Source: Streptomyces odontomachi (lineage in GTDB: Bacteria; Actinomycetota; Actinomycetes; Streptomycetales; Streptomycetaceae). From it: 64,000 bases of DNA. The DNA is taken from positions 1-64,000 of the forward strand of contig NZ_JAMJWG010000001.1 in NCBI RefSeq assembly GCF_024435355.1. The letters run 5' to 3'. Below, piece by piece: positions 32,522-41,416 of the stretch. The translations under genes were made by a program, and so were the position numbers. Numbering within the stretch: position 1 is the stretch's first letter; each line of letters begins with the position of its first letter. The notes beneath the pieces were generated by a model. It was given only the letters and a program-made list of their open reading frames with translations, was not told the origin of the DNA and searched no databases.

Positions 32522-34555
32522 TCAGGAGCAGGAGATCTGGGCGTCCGCCCAGTCGGCGTGATCGCTGTCGGTGCCGTCCCCGCCGTCGCTGACGGCGAGC
32601 TGGACGAACTGCCTGCCGGTGACGTCAGCGTGCAGGGCCTTCGCGCCGTCCGCGTTGCGGAGGACTCCGCTGTCGGCGACCTGGGTGCCGTCCGCGACGA
32701 TCCTGAACTGGACGCTTCCCTTGCCGTTCTTCTCGTCGTCCACGCCGACCTCGGTGTCGAGGGACGAGCAGCCGCCGCCGAGGTAGTAGGTGACCGTGCC
32801 AGGCGCGTGCACGCCGAGACCCTTGGCGTAGACGGTGCCGCCGAGGGTGATCGGGTTGCCGTCACCCGGGCCGCTCTCCCCGTTGCTGCGGTCCCTCTCG
32901 ACCGGGCCCCAGCCGTTCGTCGCGGACAGCCAGTCCAGGTCGCTGAGGAAACTGGTGCCGGACGGCGGTGGCGACACCACGGTGATCGTTCCGGTCAGGG
33001 GGACCGTCACTCGCCGGTCTCCGGCCGAGCTGCGGTAGGTGGCGGTGCCGGCGAGGGGATAGTTGCCGGACCCGGTGCCCTCGGGGACGGTGACCTCCCA
33101 GGGGACGCTGGCGGTGTCCCCCGTGGGCAGCACCTTTCGGGTGGTGGCACCCGTGGCCCGTACCGTCCAGCCCTGCGGGGCGGTCAGCTTGACGCTGACG
33201 TCGGCGGCGGGAAGCGTCCCGAGGTCGGTGGCGTATGTGGTGACGTCCGCGGTCTGGCCCGGCTCGATGTGGTCGGGGGCGGTGACGCCGCTGTCCAGCA
33301 GCGGCGGGGACGAGGCGAGCGCGGCGGCGGCCTTGCGTGCGTCGGCGCTGACCCGGAGCACGACGCTGCCGTGCGCGGGGACGGTCGCGGCCAGGGCACC
33401 GGCGCTCTGGTACCCGGTGTGGCGCCACAGGTCCCGCACGGCGTAGCCACCGCGCGCCGGCAGCCCCGCCGCGGTCGCGGTGGTGGCGATGCGCTGCGCC
33501 TGGTCCCCGGCGTTGAACAGCACCACCGCGCGCTCGCCACCCGCCAGTTCCTTGGTGAGCACATAGCGGTCGTTGGCAGCGGACAGCACGGTCGCCTGCT
33601 TGCCCAGCGGGTCCTGGTTGAGCGCGATGATCTCGCGGTTGCGCAGGATGTCCATCGTCGCGGGCGACGCCTTGCGCAGATCGGTGCCGATCAGCAGCGG
33701 TGCGTTCATCGCCGCCCAGAGCGAGAAGTGCGAACGGTACTCGGTGTCGGTCATGCCGCCGTTGCCGATCTCCAGCATGTCCGGGTCGTTCCAGGCACCG
33801 GGGTGCGCGAACGGCGCGAGCGGCATGTTCGTCCTGGCGATGGTGAGCATGCTGTTCCAGTTGTCGCTGATGTCGCCCGTGGTGCGCCACAGGTTGCCGA
33901 CGTCGCCCGCCCACTCCCAGGGCTGGGAGGTACCCCATTCGCAGACCGAGTAGACGATCGGGTGGCCGGTGGCCCGCAACGCGTCGCCCATCGTGGTGTA
34001 GCGGCGCACGTAGTCCGCACGCGAACCGTCGCTCTGGTTGTTGCAGTTGTCGTACTTGAGGTAGTCCACGCCCCAGTCGGCGAAGGTCTGGGCGTCGGTG
34101 GTCTCGTGGCCCAGGCTGCCGGGGTATCCGGCGCACGTGGCCGTGCCTGCGTCCTCGTAGATGCCGAGCTTGAGCCCCTTGGAGTGGACGTAGTCGGCGG
34201 TGCCCTGGATGCCGTCGGGGAACTTCACCGGGTCGGGGACCAGCCGGCCCTGCGCGTCACGTTGGTGGGTCATCCAGCAGTCGTCGATGTTGACGTACGT
34301 GTACCCGGCGTCTTTGAGGCCGCTGGTCACGAAGATGTCGGCGGTTTCCTTGATGAGCTGCTCGGAGACGTTGCAGCCGAAGGCGTTCCAGTCGTTGAAG
34401 CCCATCGGCGGCGTGCGGGCGAGTCCGTTCTCGGCGGCGGCGGCCGGGGTCGCGGTGGTCGCCACCTGCGTGGTGACGGTCGCTGCCCCCAGCGCACCGG
34501 CCCACAGAGCGCCGCTGATCACGCAGGCGAGAAGCCTGCGGACGGGTCTAGGCAT
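32522..34555 (-). CDS. Secreted GH27 alpha-galactosidase with NEW3 and NPCBM domains
   Basis: 677 residues. A long signal peptide (about 1-40, ending AAAA) precedes a GH27 barrel starting GLARTPPMGFNDWNAFGCN. Catalytic nucleophile Asp is in YLKYDNCN and the acid/base Asp in TTGDISDNWNS; the substrate-binding YVNIDDCWM and GAWNDPDMLEIGNGG are present. A beta-sandwich follows (about 300-395), then a NEW3-type domain (about 425-520), and a C-terminal NPCBM carbohydrate-binding domain (about 535-677, YAKGLGVHAPGTVTY, DDEKNGKGSVQF). It removes terminal alpha-linked galactose (or arabinopyranose) from oligosaccharides or plant polysaccharides outside the cell. It is a single-gene unit with its own terminator and an inverted repeat 150 bases upstream. 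Confidence 0.92.
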   Translation of the reverse strand: MPRPVRRLLACVISGALWAGALGAATVTTQVATTATPAAAAENGLARTPPMGFNDWNAFGCNVSEQLIKETADIFVTSGLKDAGYTYVNIDDCWMTHQRDAQGRLVPDPVKFPDGIQGTADYVHSKGLKLGIYEDAGTATCAGYPGSLGHETTDAQTFADWGVDYLKYDNCNNQSDGSRADYVRRYTTMGDALRATGHPIVYSVCEWGTSQPWEWAGDVGNLWRTTGDISDNWNSMLTIARTNMPLAPFAHPGAWNDPDMLEIGNGGMTDTEYRSHFSLWAAMNAPLLIGTDLRKASPATMDILRNREIIALNQDPLGKQATVLSAANDRYVLTKELAGGERAVVLFNAGDQAQRIATTATAAGLPARGGYAVRDLWRHTGYQSAGALAATVPAHGSVVLRVSADARKAAAALASSPPLLDSGVTAPDHIEPGQTADVTTYATDLGTLPAADVSVKLTAPQGWTVRATGATTRKVLPTGDTASVPWEVTVPEGTGSGNYPLAGTATYRSSAGDRRVTVPLTGTITVVSPPPSGTSFLSDLDWLSATNGWGPVERDRSNGESGPGDGNPITLGGTVYAKGLGVHAPGTVTYYLGGGCSSLDTEVGVDDEKNGKGSVQFRIVADGTQVADSGVLRNADGAKALHADVTGRQFVQLAVSDGGDGTDSDHADWADAQISCS

Positions 34556-34703
34556 GCGAGGTGCCTCTCTCTCCGATCGCCCGGAGCGAGCCGGGCTGGA
34601 GGGTGGGTTCGGCCACCCATCGGGTTGGGCGGGCGTAAATTCAGAGCCAGAGATGTGAGATCTTGGGGATCATGGCGTAGGGAAACCAACTGAATGCGAC
34701 ACG

Positions 34704-34723
34704 GTTGAGCATTCTCGCTCAAC
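34704..34723. promoter_or_regulatory. Inverted repeat upstream of the alpha-galactosidase gene
   Basis: GTTGAGC-ATTCTC-GCTCAAC, perfect 7-bp arms, 149 bases before the gene start on the minus strand. It could be an operator or a small hairpin; the regulator is unknown. Confidence 0.4.
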
Positions 34724-35059
34724 GCGCCACCGTAAGAGCCCGGTTGGCAATCGACAAGTCCCATGCGCGGATCGGTCCCGGCAGCGCAGCGGTGCGGGGA
34801 CTTCCCTGCGCGTCCTGCTGGAGCGGGGTCGCTGGTGGTCGTCCGTCGACGGAGGCGGGCGCAGCGGCGCCCGCACGGAGGGTGCGGCGGGCGAAGAGCG
34901 CACCTTCCTGAGGGCCGCGGAGCCCCCGGGCCGTACCCGGGGCCGGATCCGGCCGTATCCGGGGCTGTTGGGAGCCCGGGAGCCGAAGGGCGATGAGTTT
35001 CGCCGTGGTAACCGGTCTGTACCCCCGACATGCGACCAACCGCACTCCGGGAGACCACC
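34724..35059. other. Intergenic, no gene supported
   Basis: G+C-rich sequence with several potential hairpins (for example around 34915-34970) and no recognisable protein. It holds the promoter of the reductase gene at 35060. Confidence 0.4.
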
Positions 35060-35638
35060 ATGACCGCCACCTACACCTTCGACGTCTTTTCCAGCCTCGA
35101 CGGCTTCGGCGCCGCAGGCGGCGACTGGACCGGCTACTGGGGCAAGCAGGGCCCCGAGCTCCTCGACCACCGCCTCGCCCTGTACCGCGAGGAGCAGCGG
35201 ATGGTCTTCGGGGCCACCACGTACCGGCTGTTCGTGCAGATGCTGGCCGCAAGCACCGAGGAGTCCGACGTACGTGACCCATGGGTCACACGCATGAGGA
35301 ACCTGCCGGCCACGGTGGTGTCGACCACACTGGAAGGCCCCCTTGACTGGCCGGATGCGACCGTCGTGAGCGGCGACGCCGTCGACGTCATCGCTCGGCT
35401 CAAGGAGGAGTCCGATGTGCCGTTGCGCTCGCACGGCAGCCTTTCGATGAACCGGGCGCTGATGGCCGCCGGTCTGGTCGACCGCGTCCAGGTGACGCTC
35501 TTCCCTGTGATCACCGGTCGGACCGGGCTGGATCCGATCTTCCAGGGTGCGGCCGACTTCGACCTCGAGCTGATCGAGCGCAGGACGCTCGACGGCCACA
35601 TCCAAGAGCTCATCTATCGGCCCACCCTGCATGTCTGA
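35060..35638 (+). CDS. RibD C-terminal/dihydrofolate reductase-like protein
   Basis: 192 residues from the ATG at 35060, preceded by GGGAGA; an in-frame ATG at 35030 lacks a ribosome site. The sequence fits the RibD_C/DHFR-like fold: FDVFSSLDGFGAAGGDW at the start, RMVFGATTYRLF, VVSTTLEGPLDW, then LRSHGSLSMNRALMAAGLVD and TLFPVITGRTG. Family members are NADPH-binding reductases of unknown substrate in most streptomycetes; a role in riboflavin synthesis is unlikely because the deaminase half is missing. A single-gene unit. Confidence 0.85.
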   Translation: MTATYTFDVFSSLDGFGAAGGDWTGYWGKQGPELLDHRLALYREEQRMVFGATTYRLFVQMLAASTEESDVRDPWVTRMRNLPATVVSTTLEGPLDWPDATVVSGDAVDVIARLKEESDVPLRSHGSLSMNRALMAAGLVDRVQVTLFPVITGRTGLDPIFQGAADFDLELIERRTLDGHIQELIYRPTLHV

Positions 35639-35838
35639 ACCAGCCCTCACCCCTCCATGCACCCCCCGTCGAGCAGCGTGGCGGTGGCGGCGCGGGTGGT
35701 GCTGCTTCCGGCGGCGCGGGTGGCGCTGCTTCCGGCGGCGCCGGGGTGTCCGAGGCAGCGGACCTTGTTGGCATCGCGCGTCGCCGGAGCAAGGATGGAA
35801 TCGTATGCAGGCGAGAGTTCGAGTCGGGAGCGCAGCGC

Positions 35839-36696
35839 ATGAGCACAGTCGCCGTCACGGGGGCCACCGGGAAGACCGGTCGGGTCGTGGTCGCGGAGCT
35901 GGTCGAGCAGGGGTACGAGGTGCTTGCCGTGGACATTGCGGTGGCACCGGCCGATCGGGCGTGGGCGAAGGGACTCGGCGTGCCGCTGCTGCGTGCCGAC
36001 CTCACGGACTACGGTCAGGCCGTGGACGCCTTGAGTGAAGTCCGAAGCGTCGTCCACCTGGCCAACATTCCGGCCCCCGGCCTCCTCCCTGCCGCCCACA
36101 CGCTCACCACGAACACGGCGATGAACAGCAATGTCTTCCTCGCCGCCGCGCAGAACAAGCTGGACCGCGTCGTGTGGGCGTCCAGCGAGACCACCCTCGG
36201 ACTGCCCTTCGATGTTCCACCGCGCTATGCCCCCGTGGACGAGGACCACTACCCCTACCCCACCTCCACCTACGCCCTGTCCAAGGTCCTGGGCGAGACC
36301 GCGGCCGAGCAGGTCTCCGGCTGGTCGGGCATTCCCTTCGTGGCCCTGCGCCTGTCCAACGTCCACCTGGTGGAGGACTACACCCTGGTGCCCGGGTACT
36401 GGTCCGACCCGCACGCGCGCAAGTGGAACCTGTGGGGTTATGTGGACGCACGCGACGTGGCGCAGGCGTGCCGGCTCGGGCTGAACGCCGCTGTCGCAGG
36501 TTCGTCCAGCTACGTCATCGCCGCCGCCGACACGATCATGGACCGCCCGTCCGTGGAACTCCTTGCCGAGGTCTTCCCCGACGTGCGGCCGGTCAGGGAG
36601 ATCGGCACGTACGAGACGCTGCTCAGCGTGCGACGGGCCCGTGAGGTCCTGGGGTATGAGCCGCGGCACTCGTGGCGGGACCATGTGAACAACTGA
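35839..36696 (+). CDS. NAD(P)-dependent epimerase/dehydratase family protein
   Basis: 285 residues from the ATG at 35839. It is an extended SDR: cofactor motif VTGATGKTG, Asp at the end of beta-2 (AVDI), NAG-like region HLANIPAPG, and catalytic Ser plus Tyr-x3-Lys (WASSETT, STYALSK). Such enzymes epimerise or dehydrate nucleotide sugars or act on related substrates; the substrate is unknown. Upstream (35660-35745) is an imperfect tandem repeat of about 24 bases rich in GGCGG. There is no clear ribosome site beyond GGGAGCG. Confidence 0.85.
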   Translation: MSTVAVTGATGKTGRVVVAELVEQGYEVLAVDIAVAPADRAWAKGLGVPLLRADLTDYGQAVDALSEVRSVVHLANIPAPGLLPAAHTLTTNTAMNSNVFLAAAQNKLDRVVWASSETTLGLPFDVPPRYAPVDEDHYPYPTSTYALSKVLGETAAEQVSGWSGIPFVALRLSNVHLVEDYTLVPGYWSDPHARKWNLWGYVDARDVAQACRLGLNAAVAGSSSYVIAAADTIMDRPSVELLAEVFPDVRPVREIGTYETLLSVRRAREVLGYEPRHSWRDHVNN

Positions 36697-36736
36697 GGCA
36701 GGTTACCCGGGGCCGCGAGCGCCGTCCCTGCCCGGC

Positions 36737-36820
36737 TCAGGGCGCCAGCACAACCCCGCCGAACACCTCCCCCGCGTCCATCGCGCGGTGGGCCCGCACC
36801 GCCTGGTCACCTACGACGGC
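36737..36820 (-). pseudogene. C-terminal tail of a quinone oxidoreductase-like gene
   Basis: The minus strand encodes only VVGDQAVRAHRAMDAGEVFG and GVVLAP before a stop, the standard ending of medium-chain NADPH:quinone reductases. Nothing of the rest of the enzyme is present upstream. Confidence 0.5.
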
Positions 36821-37059
36821 TCGATCTGGGTGTTGAAGGCAACGGCGAGCGGGGTGACACCGAACGGATCGATCACCCTCGGCGCCCGCGCCCTGGGGGT
36901 CACCTTGCACAACGGCGGCGGGCTCGGCTCGGAATTCTCCTCCTGATTCTGTGCCGTTCGACACGGTCCACCGACAGCGTCCGGCGGCCGGCTCAACGCC
37001 ATCCGGCGCATTCGATGCCGCGGTCCCCCGGTCGGCTCGCAGCCAGAGCACCGCCTGGG

Positions 37060-37124
37060 CTCAGGGACTGCCACAGGCGGTCGCCGTTGACGGTGATCTT
37101 GTCGGGGGTGGTGGTGCTCGTCAT
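37060..37124 (-). pseudogene. N-terminal stub of an amidohydrolase (Zn-dependent hydrolase) gene
   Basis: From an ATG at 37122-37124 with a CAGGAGACAG ribosome site, the minus strand reads TSTTTPDKITVNGDRLWQSL, the start of allantoate/N-carbamoyl amidohydrolase-type proteins, then loses all similarity. So only a leader and about 20 residues remain, now joined to unrelated debris. Confidence 0.45.
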
Positions 37125-37176
37125 GACCCTGTCTCCTGAAGAGGTGTCGGAAACGGTGGACGGTGGCGGGTACCGG

Positions 37177-37797
37177 TCAGGCGGAGGCAGTGGCTACCAC
37201 GAGGGCGAAACCGATCAGGACGACGCCCGTGGTCCGCTCGAGAGCACGGGGGATCCGAGGCTTCTGAAGGACTGGCCAGGCCTTGGACAGCAGGAGCACG
37301 TAGCTGCCCAGCCAGGCGACGGTGAGGCTGGTGTGGAGGAGTACGAGGAGCGTCATGGCCGAGGAGGCGGGTAGTCCGGGCGGGGACAGCGTGGGCAGCA
37401 GTCCGGTGTAGCAGATGGCGATCTTCGGATTGAGGACGTTGCTGACCAGGCCGGTCCGCCAGGGGCTCCCGGCTATGGCAGGCCCCGTGTCCGTTCTGCC
37501 GGCCGGTGCCGAGCGGCGGTGCTGCACCAGCGCCTGCGCGCCCAGGAACACTAGGTAGCTGGCGCCGAGCAGCTTGACGGCCAGGTAGGCCGCAGGTGAG
37601 GCGGCGAGCACGGGCGCGAGTCCGGCGGCGGTCAGTGCGCCCCAGAGCAGCAGCCCGGTCGCGATCCCGCCCACGGTGCGCAGCCCGTCCCCGCGACCGG
37701 CCACGAGCGCGCGTCGGGTCACCACCGCCATGTCCGGGCCGGGCGCGATGGCCAGGAGGCCGAGGACCCCGACCGCGGCCAGGAGGTGGGTCAGCAC
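37177..37797 (-). CDS. LysE-family amino-acid exporter
   Basis: 206 residues from the GTG at 37795-37797, chosen for its CAGGAGGGGG ribosome site; upstream in-frame sequence is not protein-like. Six hydrophobic segments and the family motif AIAPGPDMAVVTRRAL near the N-terminus identify a LysE/RhtB exporter; LNPKIAICYTGLLPTL is the usual central motif. It exports an amino acid or derivative across the membrane. It lies downstream of the diaminopropionate ammonia-lyase gene on the same strand with a 98-base gap, so probably co-transcribed, suggesting disposal by both degradation and export of the same compound. Confidence 0.85.
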   Translation of the reverse strand: MLTHLLAAVGVLGLLAIAPGPDMAVVTRRALVAGRGDGLRTVGGIATGLLLWGALTAAGLAPVLAASPAAYLAVKLLGASYLVFLGAQALVQHRRSAPAGRTDTGPAIAGSPWRTGLVSNVLNPKIAICYTGLLPTLSPPGLPASSAMTLLVLLHTSLTVAWLGSYVLLLSKAWPVLQKPRIPRALERTTGVVLIGFALVVATASA

Positions 37798-37895
37798 GTT
37801 CTCGGCCCCCTCCTGGTCGAGCCGGTGGAAGCGGTGGGCGGTGGAGTGATGAAGGGCAGGTGGCTCAACGCAAGGGTCTTTCCGATGTCGCGTGT

Positions 37896-39014
37896 TCAGT
37901 GATCGGTGGTGGCATGCGGGTTGGCGGCCGTGCCCTCGGTGCTCAGCAGCACGACGACCGAGGAGGGCCCGAGCCCCAGTGCCGTACGGCGCTCCTCGGC
38001 TCCGATGCCGGTGAGCATCGTGCGCAGACCGGCGAGCGTCGCCGCCCCGCAAGGTCCGGAAGAGACACCGGCGGTGGCCAGATCACCAGCTGCGCGGGCG
38101 CTGTCGGCGTCAGCGACGGCGACCGCTGCGTCCAGCCCGGCGCGCAGGTACGGCCAGGCGATGCTGGACGGCGTGCCGCAGTTCAGCCCGACCATGGCGG
38201 TCTCCCCTGTGGTGACGCTGACGGGTTCACCACGGGTGAGGCTTTCCAGGACGCAGGCCGCGGCCTCCGGCTCCACCGACAGCAGCGCCGGGGCATGCCC
38301 CGTGGGACGGCTCCGGTAGTGCGTGACCACGGCCTGGGCCAACGACCCCACACCCACGGGTATGGAGACGAGGTCCGGACCCTCGGCGACTCCTTCGGCC
38401 GTCAACTGCTCATCGATCTCGGCGCAGAGGGTGGAGTACCCCTCCACGGTCCACCCCGGGATCCGCTCATAGCCCGGCCAGGCGGTGTCCTGCACCAGGA
38501 CCGCGTCCGGCGCGTTGGCCGCCTCGGCAGCCAGGCACACGGCGTCGTCGTACGGCCCAGGAACCTCGGTGACCTTCGCCTGTTCGGCGACGATGGCCGC
38601 GACGGCCCGCGGGTGCACACCCTGAGGGACGAAAACGTGGGCGCGCTGCCCGAGGCGGCGTGCCATGTGGGCGACCGCACGGCCGTGGTTGCCGTCGGTA
38701 GCGGTCACCAGGGTGAGCGGGGCCGGTTCCTCGCCGTTCGCCGCCTGCTCGGCAAGGGTGCGATGCACCGCCCAGGAAGCACCCAGCGCCTTGAACGCGG
38801 GCAGCCCCAGACGGCACGACTCGTCCTTGACGAAGACACGGCCGACCCCCAATTCACCTGCTGCTGCCCGGAGTTCGGTCAGCGGAGTGGGCGAGTAATC
38901 GGGCAGCGAAGAGTGGAAGCCCCGCACGTCGGCGGACGCGGGTGCACACCGCCAGGCACGGGCGGCGGGACGTACGAACCACGGCAGCGTACGGAAGGAG
39001 GAGTTCTCAGGCAC
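37896..39014 (-). CDS. Diaminopropionate ammonia-lyase
   Basis: 372 residues from a GTG at 39012-39014. It is a fold-type II PLP enzyme: the PLP lysine is in GLPAFKALGASWA; TATDGNHGRAVAHMARRLG and the glycine-rich PVGVGSLAQAV loop bind phosphate; GLNCGTPSSIAWP and GVSSGPCGAATLAGL are typical of the diaminopropionate ammonia-lyase subgroup. It converts 2,3-diaminopropionate to pyruvate and two ammonia. The nearest purine-rich ribosome site (AGGAGAAGG) is about 15 bases away, further than usual. A LysR gene diverges from it, and a LysE exporter follows. Diaminopropionate is toxic and a building block of several antibiotics, so a self-protection role is possible (inference). Confidence 0.85.
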   Translation of the reverse strand: MPENSSFRTLPWFVRPAARAWRCAPASADVRGFHSSLPDYSPTPLTELRAAAGELGVGRVFVKDESCRLGLPAFKALGASWAVHRTLAEQAANGEEPAPLTLVTATDGNHGRAVAHMARRLGQRAHVFVPQGVHPRAVAAIVAEQAKVTEVPGPYDDAVCLAAEAANAPDAVLVQDTAWPGYERIPGWTVEGYSTLCAEIDEQLTAEGVAEGPDLVSIPVGVGSLAQAVVTHYRSRPTGHAPALLSVEPEAAACVLESLTRGEPVSVTTGETAMVGLNCGTPSSIAWPYLRAGLDAAVAVADADSARAAGDLATAGVSSGPCGAATLAGLRTMLTGIGAEERRTALGLGPSSVVVLLSTEGTAANPHATTDH

Positions 39015-39130
39015 ACGACCAGGGTGCGTCCTTCTCCTAAAATCGGTCCAGCGAATGTTTTCGATGAATACCAATCGGAGAATCCGACCATTGAGGTCGC
39101 TCCAAGAGGCCGAGGAGAGCGGAACTGCCC

Positions 39131-40051
39131 ATGTTCGATCTGCACCGGCTCCGCTTGCTGCGCGAGCTCAAGCACCGAGGCACCCTGGCGGCCGTCGCGG
39201 CCGCCCTCTCCTACGCCCCCTCCTCCGTCTCCCAGCAGCTCTCCCAGCTGGAGGCCGAGGTCGGCGTCCCGCTACTGGAGCCGGTCGGGCGGCGGGTGCG
39301 GCTGACCGAGCAGGCCGAGATCCTCGTCGCCCACACCGAGGCGGTCCTCGAACGACTGGAGCACGCCGAGGCAGACATCGCCACCTCGCTGACCGATCTG
39401 ACCGGCACCCTGCGCGTCGCCTCGTTCCAGACCGCCGCCCTGGCCCTCGTCCCGACGGCGCTCGGCCTGCTGCGCGACCAGCACCCGCACCTGCGCGTGC
39501 ACGTCACGCACATGGAACCCGAAAAGGCCCTCCCCGCCCTGCAGGCCCGCGACTTCGACCTCGTCCTCGCCGAGGAATACCCCGGCAACCCCGAGCCCCG
39601 CCCGGCCGAACTCGAACAGGTGGACCTGCTCGACGACCCCCTGCACCTCGCCGTGCCGGATACGGCCGACGCATCGGACACCGCCGGCCCGACGAGAGCT
39701 CTGCACTCACTCGCTGACCATCCCTGGGTGATGGAACCTGAAGGCACAGCCGCCCGGCACTGGGCCATGACCCTGTGCCGCAACGCCGGCTTCGAACCGG
39801 ACGTACGATTCGAGACGACCGACCTCCTGCTCCACCTCCGCCTCGTCGAGCGGAAACACGCTGCCGCATTCCTGCCGGGTCTCGTCTGGGGTGAACAGCC
39901 CCCGACCGTCACCCTGCGGCAACTCCCTCGCGGCCAACGCACACGGCGCATCTTCACCCTGGTCCGCCGCGGTCGCAGCCAGCATCCCGCCATCCTCGAG
40001 TGTCGGAACGCTCTCCGTCGCGCGGTCACGCTCCGCCCCAGTCCGGTATAG
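39131..40051 (+). CDS. LysR-family regulator
   Basis: 306 residues. N-terminal winged HTH (LLRELKHRGTLAAVAAALSY then SVSQQLSQLEAEVGVPLLE) and a periplasmic-binding-like effector domain (about 90-290). It diverges from the ammonia-lyase/exporter pair with 116 bases between the starts, the normal LysR layout, so it probably activates them on sensing diaminopropionate or a relative. The ATG follows a GAGGAGAGCGG ribosome site. Confidence 0.9.
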   Translation: MFDLHRLRLLRELKHRGTLAAVAAALSYAPSSVSQQLSQLEAEVGVPLLEPVGRRVRLTEQAEILVAHTEAVLERLEHAEADIATSLTDLTGTLRVASFQTAALALVPTALGLLRDQHPHLRVHVTHMEPEKALPALQARDFDLVLAEEYPGNPEPRPAELEQVDLLDDPLHLAVPDTADASDTAGPTRALHSLADHPWVMEPEGTAARHWAMTLCRNAGFEPDVRFETTDLLLHLRLVERKHAAAFLPGLVWGEQPPTVTLRQLPRGQRTRRIFTLVRRGRSQHPAILECRNALRRAVTLRPSPV

Positions 40052-40161
40052 GCGCCGCCTCTCATCGAGGCCCCTACGACTCAGGCTGGTCGGGAGCCGC
40101 CTCAAACGGTGCGTGGGCGGTCTCCACAGCCACACCGTCCACGGAACGACCGACGGAAGTG

Positions 40162-40345
40162 GTAGCGCAAGCAGTACTGGGCGTATCAGCGTCTGTGGAA
40201 CTTCGCCTACGCCTGCCCACCTCAGTGGAGCAAGCTTGTTGTCTACCTGAAGGTCGCTCCCGAGCACGTCGACCTCGTTCCCGGGTCTACCCCGGAGGTG
40301 TCCGGGCTTGGCCACCACGGGACGGGCGACGTGGAGGTGCAGCAC
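40162..40345 (+). pseudogene. Fragment of a DUF5655-like protein
   Basis: After an in-frame stop, the plus strand reads RKQYWAYQRLWNFAYACPPQ, WSKLVVYLKVAPEHVDLVPG, and GLGHHGTGDVEV, which resembles the C-terminal half of DUF5655 proteins. No start codon and no continuation downstream in any one frame. Confidence 0.5.
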
Positions 40346-40603
40346 GATCAGGTTCGCCGGCACGGAGGGCTCCAAAGCCCAGACTTCCTTCGTCCTCGAC
40401 GACAGGTTGCCGACCGTGCGCTGAGGGTCCACAGCCGTATGCCCCCGTGGCGACGGGGGCACCGGTCGATGTGGCCGGGGCCGCGGGAGCTGGCTGTGGG
40501 TGCCGCGGGTGGACGCCTACCGGTGACGGCCTACCGACGGCCGCCGGCGTGAACGCCTGTCGAAGGGCCTGCCCGCGAAGGCCCACCGGAGCCCACCAGG
40601 GCC

Positions 40604-41314
40604 TTACCAGGGAAAGGCACCGTCGGCGCCGAAGTACCCCCCGGTCGGTCCGTCCGGGCCCGGCTGCGCCATGCGGACGATGATCTCGGCGCCCTGCTCG
40701 ACGGTCTGGACGCCGGTCCCCTGGTTCAGGTCGGTGCTGGTGAAGCCGGGCTCCACGGCGTTGATCCGCATCTCGGGGAAGGCCTTCGCGTACTGGAGGG
40801 TGACCATGTTGAGCGCGGTCTTCGACGCCGCGTAGGCGACGCCCGGGTACGCGTACGCCGGGGTGCCCGGGGTGGCCATCAGGGTCAGCGAGGCCAGGCC
40901 GCTGCTGACGTTGACCACGACCGGGGACGCGGAACGCCGCAGCAGCGGGAGGAAGGCGCGGGTGACGCGGACCGTGCCGAAGACGTTCGTCTCGAAGGTC
41001 TCCCGCATCACGTCGGCGGTCACCTCGGCGGCGCCGACCTCGACCCGGCCGTCCCGCATCTCCGCCTGTATGCCGGCGTTGTTGATCAGTACGTCAAGCC
41101 CTCCGCCCGCCTCGACCACCTTGACCGCTGCCACCACGGACGCGTCGTCGGTGACGTCGAGCTGCACCGCTCGGGCGCCCAGCCGCTCCGCTGCCCTTCG
41201 CCCGCGCTCGGCATCCCGGCTGCCGACGTAGACGGTGTGTCCCGCGGCGACGAGCCGGCGGGCGGTCTCGAAACCGAGACCCTTGTTCGCTCCGGTGATC
41301 AGTGTTGCTGTCAT
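40604..41314 (-). CDS. Short-chain dehydrogenase/reductase
   Basis: 236 residues from the ATG at 41312-41314. Classical SDR: cofactor motif TGANKGLGFETAR, LDVTDD, NNAGIQ, catalytic Ser in VNVSSGLAS and Tyr-x3-Lys in GVAYAASKTALN. The C-terminus ends GGYFGADGAFPW, as in the group annotated as carbonyl-reductase-like SDRs of streptomycetes. An NADPH-linked oxidoreductase of unknown substrate. It diverges from the XRE regulator at 41417, with 102 bases between the starts; this pairing is common and suggests that the regulator controls it. Confidence 0.9.
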   Translation of the reverse strand: MTATLITGANKGLGFETARRLVAAGHTVYVGSRDAERGRRAAERLGARAVQLDVTDDASVVAAVKVVEAGGGLDVLINNAGIQAEMRDGRVEVGAAEVTADVMRETFETNVFGTVRVTRAFLPLLRRSASPVVVNVSSGLASLTLMATPGTPAYAYPGVAYAASKTALNMVTLQYAKAFPEMRINAVEPGFTSTDLNQGTGVQTVEQGAEIIVRMAQPGPDGPTGGYFGADGAFPW

Positions 41315-41416
41315 GCCTCCACGGTGCGGGTGTCGCCGCGCGGTCAGCCAGGCGTCCGGTCTTCCTGGGACTACCGGTACCAGGAAGACGCGTGCGGTGC
41401 GGTGCACAGTGGAGTC

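Noticed and set aside
37596..39305. Very long plus-strand frame (569 codons) opposite the LysE and ammonia-lyase genes
   Set aside because: Composition is antisense-like and it runs across three real genes.
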